A DNA stretch of 42,224 nt from positions 2,068,187-2,110,410 of the forward strand of contig NZ_OESQ01000001.1 of NCBI RefSeq assembly GCF_900240245.1, read 5' to 3'. The stretch comes from Lachnoclostridium edouardi (GTDB lineage: Bacteria; Bacillota; Clostridia; Lachnospirales; Lachnospiraceae). Position numbers and translations under genes: made by a program. The notes under the pieces are model-generated. The model made no database searches. It saw only the letters and a list, made by a program, of their open reading frames with translations, and was not told the DNA's origin. Positions 33,732-40,378 of this stretch are shown piece by piece. How positions within the stretch are numbered: position 1 is the stretch's first letter; the number at the start of each line of letters is the position of its first letter.

Positions 33732-34532
33732 ATGGAACTATCCATACAAGAACGATTGAAAGACCTGCGTGTGGAGCGTGGGCTGACGCTGGAACAGCTT
33801 GCGGAGCAGACGCACCTCTCCAAGTCTGCGTTGGGCAGTTATGAGGGGGATAATTTCAAGGACATCAGCCATTATGCCCTTATTGAGTTGGCAAAGTTTT
33901 ATGAAGTGACTGTTGATTATCTGCTGGGGCGTTCTCAAACAAAAAATCACCCAAACGCCGATCTTGCAGACCTGCGTTTGAGTGATGATATGATTGAACT
34001 CTTGAAAAGCGGGTTGGTGGATAATTCCCTCTTGTGTGAACTGGCGGTACACCCGGATTTCCCCCGGCTGATGGCTGACCTCGAAATCTATGTAAACGGT
34101 ATCGCTGGCAAACAGGTGCAGAGTGCAAATGCCATTATAGACGCTGTGAGCGCAACCATTATGAAGCAGCACAATCCCAGCTTGTCCGACCCGCAGTTAA
34201 GACAGCTTATCGCCGCCCATATTGATGATGACAGTTTTTGCCGCTATGTGATACAGCAGGACATAAACAAGATAGCTCTTGACCTGCGGGAAGCACATAA
34301 GGACGATTTTTTCAGTGTCCCGGAGGACAACCCGCTGAAAGGATTATTGGAAGCCGCTACCGAAAACGCCAGCCCAGACAGCGACCCGGAGCAAGCGTCT
34401 TTGGCGTTTATCTGCAAACGGCTGCGGCTGAACTTTAAGAAGCTGTCCGGGGAAGAAAAGAAGTGGCTGAAAAAGATTTCGGAAAAGTCGGACTTGCTCA
34501 AAAATCCAAATCCCCAGCGGGGGAGAAAGTAG
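33732..34532 (+). CDS. XRE family transcriptional regulator
   Basis: The 266-residue protein begins with a helix-turn-helix (ERLKDLRVERGLTLEQLAEQTHLSKSALGSYE, about 6-38). A long helical C-terminal region ends KSDLLKNPNPQRGRK. It likely controls the element's accessory or transfer genes. AAGGAGGG precedes the ATG. A second, diverged copy of its last 15 codons is found at 35049-35096, suggesting this 3' end is a point of gene exchange. Confidence 0.88.
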   Translation: MELSIQERLKDLRVERGLTLEQLAEQTHLSKSALGSYEGDNFKDISHYALIELAKFYEVTVDYLLGRSQTKNHPNADLADLRLSDDMIELLKSGLVDNSLLCELAVHPDFPRLMADLEIYVNGIAGKQVQSANAIIDAVSATIMKQHNPSLSDPQLRQLIAAHIDDDSFCRYVIQQDINKIALDLREAHKDDFFSVPEDNPLKGLLEAATENASPDSDPEQASLAFICKRLRLNFKKLSGEEKKWLKKISEKSDLLKNPNPQRGRK

Positions 34533-34558
34533 AGAACGAGAAATTGGAGGGAGTAAAG

Positions 34559-34891
34559 GTGCAGGAGGCAATTATAAAATTGAGACTTCTCGGTCAAATG
34601 CCAGACGCAGTGAAAGATGACCCTACAGTAGAAACCATCAATATGTATGATGAATTGCTCTCCAATGTAAAAACGCCACTGACAAGAGAAGAGGTAGGCG
34701 TATTGATTGACATTTTCCCCGAAGGTGGAATGTATGGAGTAGAGTGGGATTTGCTAAAATTGGTAGAGTCTTATTTGATAGAAGCGCCATCAAGTGAAGA
34801 GTATCGAAAATTGATTACTGCTTGTCCAAGTGAAGAATGGCGAGAAACTATGCAAGCCCGTTTAGATAATTGGAAAAACAACAAACAATAA
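34559..34891 (+). CDS. Unknown small protein, possible immunity protein
   Basis: This 110-residue, acidic, helical protein (EAIIKLRLLGQMPDAV..., SSEEYRKLITACPSEEW) has no family I recognise. GTG 34559 has GGAGGG seven bases upstream; a longer frame from 34463 would overlap the XRE gene. Its place between the XRE gene and a copied XRE 3' end, together with the SUKH gene nearby, suggests an orphan immunity or accessory cassette. That is inference from context. Confidence 0.6.
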   Translation: MQEAIIKLRLLGQMPDAVKDDPTVETINMYDELLSNVKTPLTREEVGVLIDIFPEGGMYGVEWDLLKLVESYLIEAPSSEEYRKLITACPSEEWRETMQARLDNWKNNKQ

Positions 34892-35048
34892 CTTGTTGGG
34901 GAGATAGCAAAGCCAGTCGAGCCAGTCAACGGTCAAGATGAACGGCGCATTTCATGCGCCGCCGTTGACAGCCCCGCCCGTCTTTGCTAATGGGCAATCA
35001 AGGCGGGAAAGCCCTAAAATGGCTTCCCGCCCATTTCTAAGAACTGAT
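34892..35048. repeat. Cassette junction with nested hairpins and repeated ends
   Basis: GTCAACGG/CCGTTGAC (34925-34932, 34962-34969) encloses GGCGCAT/ATGCGCC (34944-34960). A second hairpin is formed by GGCGGGAAAGCC and GGCTTCCCGCC (35002-35032). The stretch AAAGCCCTAAAATGG recurs at 35008 and 35546, and GGGAGATAGCAAAGCC-like sequence occurs at both 34900 and 35536. Confidence 0.7.
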
Positions 35049-35096
35049 AAGTCAGATTTGCTGAAAAATCCAAATCCACAGCGGGGACGGAAGTAG
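35049..35096 (+). pseudogene. Copied 3' end of the XRE gene (15 codons and stop)
   Basis: This stretch encodes KSDLLKNPNPQRGRK and a TAG stop, the same peptide as the end of the XRE protein at 34532. Most codon differences are synonymous (for example TCA/TCG, GAT/GAC, CGG/AGA), so it came from a diverged relative and not from a recent local copy. Only this fragment is present, with no start. Confidence 0.85.
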
Positions 35097-35131
35097 AGAA
35101 CAATAAATAAGAATTTACAGGAGGAAAATCA

Positions 35132-35521
35132 ATGGAGAACTTGATTAAGTTTTTAGAAGATAAGATAACGGATAAAATGTCTGTGGAAGAAATAGTTGAT
35201 GTTTTTGAGCAGATGTGCAGCACACCGCTTGAAGAAGATATGGTTTTATTTGAAACCGGAACATTTACTGCTTTTTCAAAAGAACCATTTTTTCAAATTT
35301 CATTAGTTCGACAGTTTTCAAATGATGATGATGAAGAGTTTTATCAAATCCATGTAGTCATCTTGTATAAGCCAACCGCTGAAAATAAAATTTTCAGCGA
35401 AACAACATGGGACGAAGATTTAGACGAAAATATATTTGACTATATCAGAAAATCAGCGTCGTTTGCTTATGCAAGAAATCATGAATACATCGAGATAAAA
35501 ATATATATGGACGAAACTTAA
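35132..35521 (+). CDS. Unknown acidic protein, possible immunity protein
   Basis: The 129-residue, very acidic protein (MENLIKFLEDKITDKMSVEEIV..., FSNDDDEEFYQIHVVILYKP) shows an alternation of strands and helices and no known motif. AGGAGG precedes the ATG. It sits directly downstream of the copied XRE 3' end, as gene 34559 sits downstream of the real one. It may be a second accessory or immunity cassette. Confidence 0.65.
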   Translation: MENLIKFLEDKITDKMSVEEIVDVFEQMCSTPLEEDMVLFETGTFTAFSKEPFFQISLVRQFSNDDDEEFYQIHVVILYKPTAENKIFSETTWDEDLDENIFDYIRKSASFAYARNHEYIEIKIYMDET

Positions 35522-35880
35522 CTTCTCATTTATCAGGGAGATAGCAAAGCCCTAAAATGGCTTCCCCGCCCATTCCAATTTTGAGAGAAAAATCTGTTTG
35601 CTTTTTGTGAGTGTGTCCACAAGTTCGGGACATTTTGTCCCGAAGTCCGGCGTGGGACGAGGAACGGGGGCTTTCATATACGCCCTGTCTGCTGACGAAA
35701 CCAGCCCTGCGCTTGCGGCTCCACGACACGCAATCACAGCCCTGTTTTCCTGCTGCTTCAAATGCCCTTGCCCGACCCGGCGGCAACCTCATTTTCGCAG
35801 CAACGCCGACAGAGCGTATAACACACTACACTTTGCAAGCAAAGTCGTGTGCCAAGGGGCAAGCCCCTTTGGAAACCCCG
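35522..35880. other. Right end of the element, no convincing gene
   Basis: Several short overlapping frames exist on both strands, but none has a ribosome site or a recognisable domain. The region holds a repeat shared with 35008 (35546-35574) and a palindrome TTCGGGACA/TGTCCCGAA (35624-35644) like those at 32884. Confidence 0.6.
35624..35644. repeat. Palindrome related to that at 32884
   Basis: TTCGGGACA and TGTCCCGAA flank a TTT spacer. The arms match the left palindrome of the 32.88-kb pair. Confidence 0.7.
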
Positions 35881-35946
35881 GACAACAAAACAGGCTGAAT
35901 ATCTCGCACTTTTTCGGTGCTTGATACTCAGCCTTTATTTGTTGTC
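35881..35946. terminator. Long terminator hairpin at the right end of the element
   Basis: GACAACAAA (35881-35889) and TTTGTTGTC (35938-35946) form an outer stem, and AGGCTGAATATC/GATACTCAGCCT an inner one with a single mismatch. It would block transcription out of the element toward the amidohydrolase gene. Confidence 0.65.
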
Positions 35947-35968
35947 AGCAGCCCGTTTCGTGGTCTGC

Positions 35969-35990
35969 GTGTAGTTCCTTGTAAACTGAC
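35969..35990. repeat. Right terminal repeat and attachment site of the mobilizable element
   Basis: GTGTAGTTCCTTGTAAACT is the reverse complement of the left end with one mismatch, followed by G and the core AC (35989-35990). Confidence 0.8.
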
Positions 35991-36059
35991 CTAATGAGAA
36001 GTTTTACTTTAAAATCATTTGAGCAAAATTTAGGAAAAGAGGTTCCGTTCCAGGAGTAG
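35991..36059 (+). pseudogene. Displaced native 3' end of the NCS1 permease gene
   Basis: Read from CTA at 35991, the frame encodes 22 residues beginning LMRSFTLKS and ending GKEVPFQE before TAG at 36057. Joined after TAC (28817-28819) it completes the permease in frame: K-Y-L-M-R. It has no start of its own. Confidence 0.88.
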
Positions 36060-36087
36060 GCTGGCGGTAAAGGGGAGAAATTGCCAT

Positions 36088-37683
36088 ATGAAAATACTGA
36101 TTAAAAATGGTTTCCTGGCAGACGGCAGCGGCAGGCCAGGATATTACGCAGATTTGCTTATAGATGGAGATAAAATAGTAAAAATCGGTGAAATAGAGGA
36201 TTTTACAGAGGGAAAAATAATTGACGCCAAAGGCCTTACAGTGGCCCCGGGATTTATTGATACTCACAGTCACAGCGATCTTCAGATTCTGACTGATCCT
36301 AAGGTGGAGCCTAAGGTGCGCCAGGGAATCACCACGGAAATTCTGGGACAGGACGGTATTTCCATGGCCCCTTTGCCTGTAAAATATATTAGTTCGTGGA
36401 GAAAAAATCTGGCAGGTCTGGACGGGGACAGCGACAGTATTAATTGGAATTATGAAACTACAGAAAATTACCTGAAAATGATAGAAGGTGTAAAGCCGGG
36501 GCTTAACGAATGTTATTTAGTTCCCCACGGCAATATTCGTATGGAGGCAATGGGGTTGGAAAACCGCCTTCCTGATAAAAGTGAGCTGGAAAAAATGAGA
36601 CAGATCACCAGAAGGGAAATGGAGGCCGGAGCAATGGGTCTGTCTACTGGTTTAATCTACATGCCCTGCGCCTATTCAGAATCTAAGGAAATCATTGAAA
36701 TGTGCAAGGTTGTAGCAGAATATGATGGCAGCTTTGTAATTCATCAAAGAAGCGAGGCAGACACAATCCTGGATTCTATGGAAGAGGTTATTAAAATCGG
36801 AAGAGAATCAGGGGTGAAAATCCATTATTCCCATTTTAAGGTATGCGGCAAGAAAAACTGGGATAAAATCGGGCAGGTAATTTGTCTGCTGGAAAAAGCG
36901 GAGGCAGAAGGAATACGGGTTTCTTTTGACCAATATCCTTATGTGGCGGGAAGTACAATGCTGGGAGTGATCCTTCCGCCGTGGGTACATGACGGAGGCA
37001 CTAATAAAGTGCTGGAACGTCTGGCAGACGATCAACTGCGGAAGAAAATGATTGAAGATATAGAACAGGGAATTCCTGGCTGGGATAATTTTGTGGAATT
37101 TGCAGGATTGGACGGCATTTTTATCACAAGCGTAAAAAATAAGAAAAATGAAGATGCGGTGGGTCTTAATTTATCCCAACTGGGAAAGCTAAGGGGAAAA
37201 GACCCGTATCAGGCTGCCTTTGACCTGCTTTTGGAAGAAGAGAATGCAGTGGGGATGGTAGATTTCTACGGAACTGAAGAACATGTGCAGCTATTTATGA
37301 AACGGCCGGAAATGAATGTATGTACAGACGGGCTTTTGGGAGGAAAACCTCATCCCAGAGTATTTGGAGCCTTTCCCAGGGTTCTGGGAAAATATGTGAG
37401 AGAGGATCAGGCTTTAGGGCTGGAGGAGGCAGTATATAAAATGACCAAAAAACCTGCAGACACTTTTAATATAGCAGGCAGAGGGTATTTGACAGAAGGA
37501 AATTATGCTGATATCTGTATTTTTAATCCGGAAACTGTAATTGATAAAGGCACCTTTACAGACCCGGTTCAATATCCGGAGGGAATTCAGTATGTAATTA
37601 TTAATGGAAAAATAGTGATTGAAAATGGAATTCATACAGGAACCAGAAGCGGAGTTGTTTTAAGAAAAAATCGGAAATCTTGA
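36088..37683 (+). CDS. N-acyl-D-amino-acid deacylase family amidohydrolase
   Basis: The 531-residue enzyme belongs to the D-aminoacylase/amidohydrolase 3 group. The metal motif is DTHSHSD (58-64), preceded by VAPGF. Later His residues of the family are seen in IHYSHFK, and QGITTEILGQDG follows the first metal site. It would remove acyl or carbamoyl groups from D-amino acids, a fitting last step after hydantoin opening. In the uninterrupted operon it would start 28 bases after the permease stop. After the insertion it has only element DNA and a terminator upstream. AAGGGGAG precedes the ATG. Confidence 0.88.
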   Translation: MKILIKNGFLADGSGRPGYYADLLIDGDKIVKIGEIEDFTEGKIIDAKGLTVAPGFIDTHSHSDLQILTDPKVEPKVRQGITTEILGQDGISMAPLPVKYISSWRKNLAGLDGDSDSINWNYETTENYLKMIEGVKPGLNECYLVPHGNIRMEAMGLENRLPDKSELEKMRQITRREMEAGAMGLSTGLIYMPCAYSESKEIIEMCKVVAEYDGSFVIHQRSEADTILDSMEEVIKIGRESGVKIHYSHFKVCGKKNWDKIGQVICLLEKAEAEGIRVSFDQYPYVAGSTMLGVILPPWVHDGGTNKVLERLADDQLRKKMIEDIEQGIPGWDNFVEFAGLDGIFITSVKNKKNEDAVGLNLSQLGKLRGKDPYQAAFDLLLEEENAVGMVDFYGTEEHVQLFMKRPEMNVCTDGLLGGKPHPRVFGAFPRVLGKYVREDQALGLEEAVYKMTKKPADTFNIAGRGYLTEGNYADICIFNPETVIDKGTFTDPVQYPEGIQYVIINGKIVIENGIHTGTRSGVVLRKNRKS

Positions 37684-37700
37684 TTCTATCAAGATTTCCG
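37672..37700 (-). terminator. Terminator shared by the amidohydrolase and the tRNA genes
   Basis: CGGAAATCTTGA pairs with TCAAGATTTCCG around a TTCTA loop. The A run at 37664-37670 reads as a T-tract for the leftward tRNA transcript, so it mainly ends that. Confidence 0.75.
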
Positions 37701-37712
37701 AGTAAAAAAGAG

Positions 37713-37783
37713 AGCGGGTGATGGGAATCGAACCCACGTATCTAGCTTGGAAGGCTAGTGTTCTACCATTGAACTACACCCGC
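37713..37783 (-). tRNA. tRNA-Gly (anticodon UCC)
   Basis: The cloverleaf is clear on the minus strand: acceptor GCGGGTG/CACCCGC, D arm with AGTTCAATGGTAGAAC, anticodon loop CCTTCCAA with TCC, and T arm GGGTTCGATTCCC. Length 71 with discriminator T. It is followed by the terminator at 37672. Confidence 0.96.
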
Positions 37784-37829
37784 AGCAAATTTCAAAATAA
37801 GTCTCAATAAGGAGATTGCTGACTTATAA

Positions 37830-37902
<73 letters not shown>

Positions 37903-38012
37903 TAACAGCGGAATTAAGCATTTCGCAAAGGACTTCCCTGTCGCGTTTCATTGTCTTCCGCAACAACATGGATTATTTTACAAGATTTTTCTCTATATGT
38001 CAATATAAAATT
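37903..38012. other. Spacer upstream of the tRNA genes
   Basis: No gene is seen. The tRNA promoter should lie here on the minus strand, but I could not pick one with confidence. Confidence 0.4.
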
Positions 38013-38061
38013 AAAAAAAGTTTCCCACATTTTGTATGAAACTTTTTGTGGGAAACTTTTT
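38013..38061 (-). terminator. Terminator of the acetyltransferase/thioesterase pair
   Basis: AAAAAGTTTCCCACA (38015-38029) pairs perfectly with TGTGGGAAACTTTTT (38047-38061). On the minus strand it is followed by TTTTTTT. Confidence 0.8.
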
Positions 38062-38080
38062 GCTGTCTAAACAAAATGAA

Positions 38081-38503
38081 CTATTCCTCCGGCAGATTAC
38101 TTCGGAACATATCGTCCATAGTCAGATACTCCCGCTTTAAAGATACAGGCTTGCCGTCCTTTGTGAGAAAGCAGTGAGTACTTTCCCCAACACAGCGGAG
38201 TTCTCCTGTATCTCTATCTACAATAGTGTATTCAATATTCATGCGGACGCCATTATACTTTCTCAGAAGAGGAATAATCTCTACTGTCTCGCCAAAGCGG
38301 GTCATGCTTCTGTATTCACAGCGCACAGACAATACTGGAATAATAATACCCTGCTGCTCCATTCTGCTATAGCCCATTCCCATCTGTTCCAGCATATCAA
38401 TTCTGGCTTCCTCAAACCACCGAATATAATTGCTGTGGTGTACAATTCCCATTTGATCTGTCTCGTAGTACTGTACCTTATGGCTGTAAGTCTGAAATCC
38501 CAT
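38081..38503 (-). CDS. YbgC/FadM-type acyl-CoA thioesterase
   Basis: The 140-residue hotdog-fold protein begins with the family pattern YYETDQMGIVHHSNYIRWFEEARID (about 12-36), with the Asp/Glu of the active site. It hydrolyses acyl-CoA or acyl-ACP thioesters. The start ATG at 38503 lies within the end of the acetyltransferase gene, with GGGAG upstream, so the two are coupled. Confidence 0.9.
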   Translation of the reverse strand: MGFQTYSHKVQYYETDQMGIVHHSNYIRWFEEARIDMLEQMGMGYSRMEQQGIIIPVLSVRCEYRSMTRFGETVEIIPLLRKYNGVRMNIEYTIVDRDTGELRCVGESTHCFLTKDGKPVSLKREYLTMDDMFRSNLPEE

Positions 38504-39035
38504 CTGCTATTCTCCCTTTCTGCTGCTCAATCATTCTGCCCATTGTATATAAATCATAGTATACGCCGTCCAGGCGCACTGCATTCTTTAAACAGCCCTC
38601 CACTATAAATCCCAGCTTTAAATAAAGAGCCGCCGCCTTTTTGTTGTCAGTGCGAACCTCCAGTCTAAGCTTTGTAGTAATGCCATTTTCTGACGCCCAC
38701 GTAAACAGCCGGTTCATCAGTTCTTTGCCGATTCCCTGAGACCAGAACTTTTCCGGCACTACAATGCCTAAGCCGCCCTCGTGGCGAACCTTTTCTTTGC
38801 TGCTGGAGCCTACTGTGGCGATTCCTGCAATTTCCTGTCCGCTCCAGGCAATGAGCATAATATTGCCTGTATGGTCTCTCAGGTCCTGTATACTTTTTTC
38901 CTGCTGATCTGCTGTCAGAGGATATTGGTTCTTTCCAAAGCTTAAATAAGTAGTTTCACCGCCAACCTTATTGTAAAACTGTACAATTTTCTCCCCGTCC
39001 CCAGGGCAGGCTTTTTTATATAAAATTTCACCCAT
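38478..39035 (-). CDS. GNAT family N-acetyltransferase
   Basis: The 185-residue protein has the acetyl-CoA binding region VVPEKFWSQGIGKELMNRLFTWA and the late strand KLRLEVRTDNKKAAALYLKLGF typical of GNAT enzymes. ATG 39035 (MGEILYKKACPGDG) follows an AAAGGA site; the longer frame from 39098 has none. Substrate unknown. It overlaps the thioesterase gene by 26 bases. Confidence 0.88.
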   Translation of the reverse strand: MGEILYKKACPGDGEKIVQFYNKVGGETTYLSFGKNQYPLTADQQEKSIQDLRDHTGNIMLIAWSGQEIAGIATVGSSSKEKVRHEGGLGIVVPEKFWSQGIGKELMNRLFTWASENGITTKLRLEVRTDNKKAAALYLKLGFIVEGCLKNAVRLDGVYYDLYTMGRMIEQQKGRIADGISDLQP

Positions 39036-39142
39036 ATAGCGGGTCCTTTCTTGTAAAGAATCACAAAGTAAAGCTTGATACTTCTTATTATATATCATTT
39101 GAAAAAATCCTCAATCGGTTTTCCTGAAATTTCTGAAAGTTT

Positions 39143-39167
39143 TCAACATACAAGAAAATTGAAAAAA
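39143..39167 (+). repeat. Left 25-bp direct repeat flanking an IS element
   Basis: This 25-base stretch (starting TCAACATACAAG and ending GAAAAAA) is identical to 40240-40264 and directly abuts the terminal repeat at 39168. It is best read as a target duplication. Confidence 0.85.
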
Positions 39168-40239
39168 TGTAGGTTTACAATACATGTGTTACAACTGAAT
39201 AATTAAAAAGGCGGAAATACATTTTCTGTGTTATATTTTAAGCTACCACACCAAAACACAACAAGAAAGGATGTATCCCCGCATGGCTAGTATAACACAA
39301 GATATGAGATTCCGTCTATCTCTTATCAAGTATGCTGAAAAATTTGGCGTCTCTAAAGCCGCTGTCAAATATAAAACTAACAGACAGTATATCTACCGAT
39401 GGAAACAACGTTATGACGGCTCCTGGGACTCCCTTAGGGATCGTTCCAGAAGACCTCACCACCATCCTAATCAGCATACCACTCAGGAGATCTCTCTCAT
39501 CTCTCATATGTGACGCAGAAACCCTAATGCTGGACTGGTTATCTTCTGGGTAAAGCTTATGCAGCGCGGCTATTCCCGCTCTATTTCCGGGCTTTACCGC
39601 TTTCTTCGCAAACAGAAAATGATGGCTGTTAAGCCTGCTAATCCCAAGTACGTTCCTAAGCCCTATGAACAGATGCTTTTTCCCGGGCAGAGAATTCAGA
39701 TTGATGTAAAGTTTGTTCCCTCTATCTGTCTGGTGAATCAGGCACAGGGACAAAGCTTCTTTCAATACACTGCTATTGACGAATACTCACGCTGGCGCTT
39801 TGTAGAGGCCTTTGAGGAGCACAATACTTACTCTTCCGCTGTATTTCTTGATCACCTGATGAAGGTCTTTCCTATGCCCATTCAGTGTGTCCAGACAGAT
39901 AACGGAAGTGAATTCACTAAGCGGTTTACAGGAACAAAACGGGAGGAAAACCTTACCCTATTTGAGGAAAGACTGCGCCAGTATGGGATCAAACACAAAA
40001 AGATCCGTCCCTTTACGCCACGACATAATGGAAAGGTAGAAAGAAGTCATCGAAAGGACAATGAACGTTTTTATGCAACACACACATTGTATTCCTTTGA
40101 GGACTTTGCTGCCCAGTTAAAGGTATATAACCGCAGAGGTTATAATAACTTTCCCATGCGGCCTTTGGGATGGAAAACACCCAACGAGGTACTGAGGGAT
40201 TATTTACGGTCAGTGTAACATATGTTTGACAAACCTACA
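39168..40239 (+). mobile_element. IS481-like insertion sequence with long target duplication
   Basis: The 1072-base element has 26-base imperfect terminal repeats (21 matches) starting TGTAGGTTT and ending GTTACA, and one DDE transposase frame. A perfect 25-base direct repeat flanks it. IS1202-type relatives of IS481 are known for duplications of this size; exact family not settled. Confidence 0.82.
39283..40218 (+). pseudogene. IS481-like transposase interrupted by an in-frame stop
   Basis: The gene would encode about 311 residues. An N-terminal HTH (EKFGVSKAAVKYKTNRQYIYRWKQRYDG) is followed by the DDE integrase core: IQIDVKF, QTDNGSEF and NGKVERSHR, then a terminal RRGYNNFPMRPLGWKTPNEVL. 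TGA at 39511-39513 breaks the frame after ISLISHM, probably from an Arg codon (CGA). Downstream codons continue in the same frame. ATG 39283 has AAGGATG upstream; 39271 is also possible. Without readthrough the element is inactive. Confidence 0.85.
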
Positions 40240-40264
40240 TCAACATACAAGAAAATTGAAAAAA
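40240..40264 (+). repeat. Right 25-bp direct repeat flanking an IS element
   Basis: Identical to 39143-39167 and directly abuts the right terminal repeat. Confidence 0.85.
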
Positions 40265-40341
40265 GTGCTTGACCTTGCAAAAGAATTATGATACCTGACT
40301 TTGGTATCAGAGATTAAAAAATAGTGCAAACTTTAAGGTTT

Positions 40342-40368
40342 AGAAGGACTGCTAGCGGCAGTCCTTCT
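40342..40368. terminator. Hairpin terminator next to the IS1634-type transposase
   Basis: AGAAGGACTGC pairs perfectly with GCAGTCCTTCT around TAGCG. It lies 11 bases beyond the transposase stop. The T-tract is better on the plus strand. Confidence 0.65.
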
Positions 40369-40378
40369 GTGTTTGTTA

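Larger units (their letters stand above)
28818..35988. mobile_element. Integrative mobilizable element, serine recombinase type (7.17 kb)
   Basis: The limits come from three facts: 20-base inverted ends with one mismatch (28819-28838 and 35969-35988), a shared AC dinucleotide at each junction (28818-28819 and 35989-35990), and restoration of an in-frame permease when the flanks are joined at AC. The genes (recombinase, small protein, MobV relaxase, RepA-N, Cys-rich VLP, XRE regulator, immunity genes) are more GC-rich on the left arm than the host DNA. It can presumably be mobilized by a conjugative element but has no transfer machinery of its own. Confidence 0.88.

Noticed and set aside
35526..35792. 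Minus-strand frames of 69-88 codons at the right end of the mobilizable element
   Set aside because: No ribosome site or domain; they overlap repeats and a palindrome and look like translated noncoding DNA.
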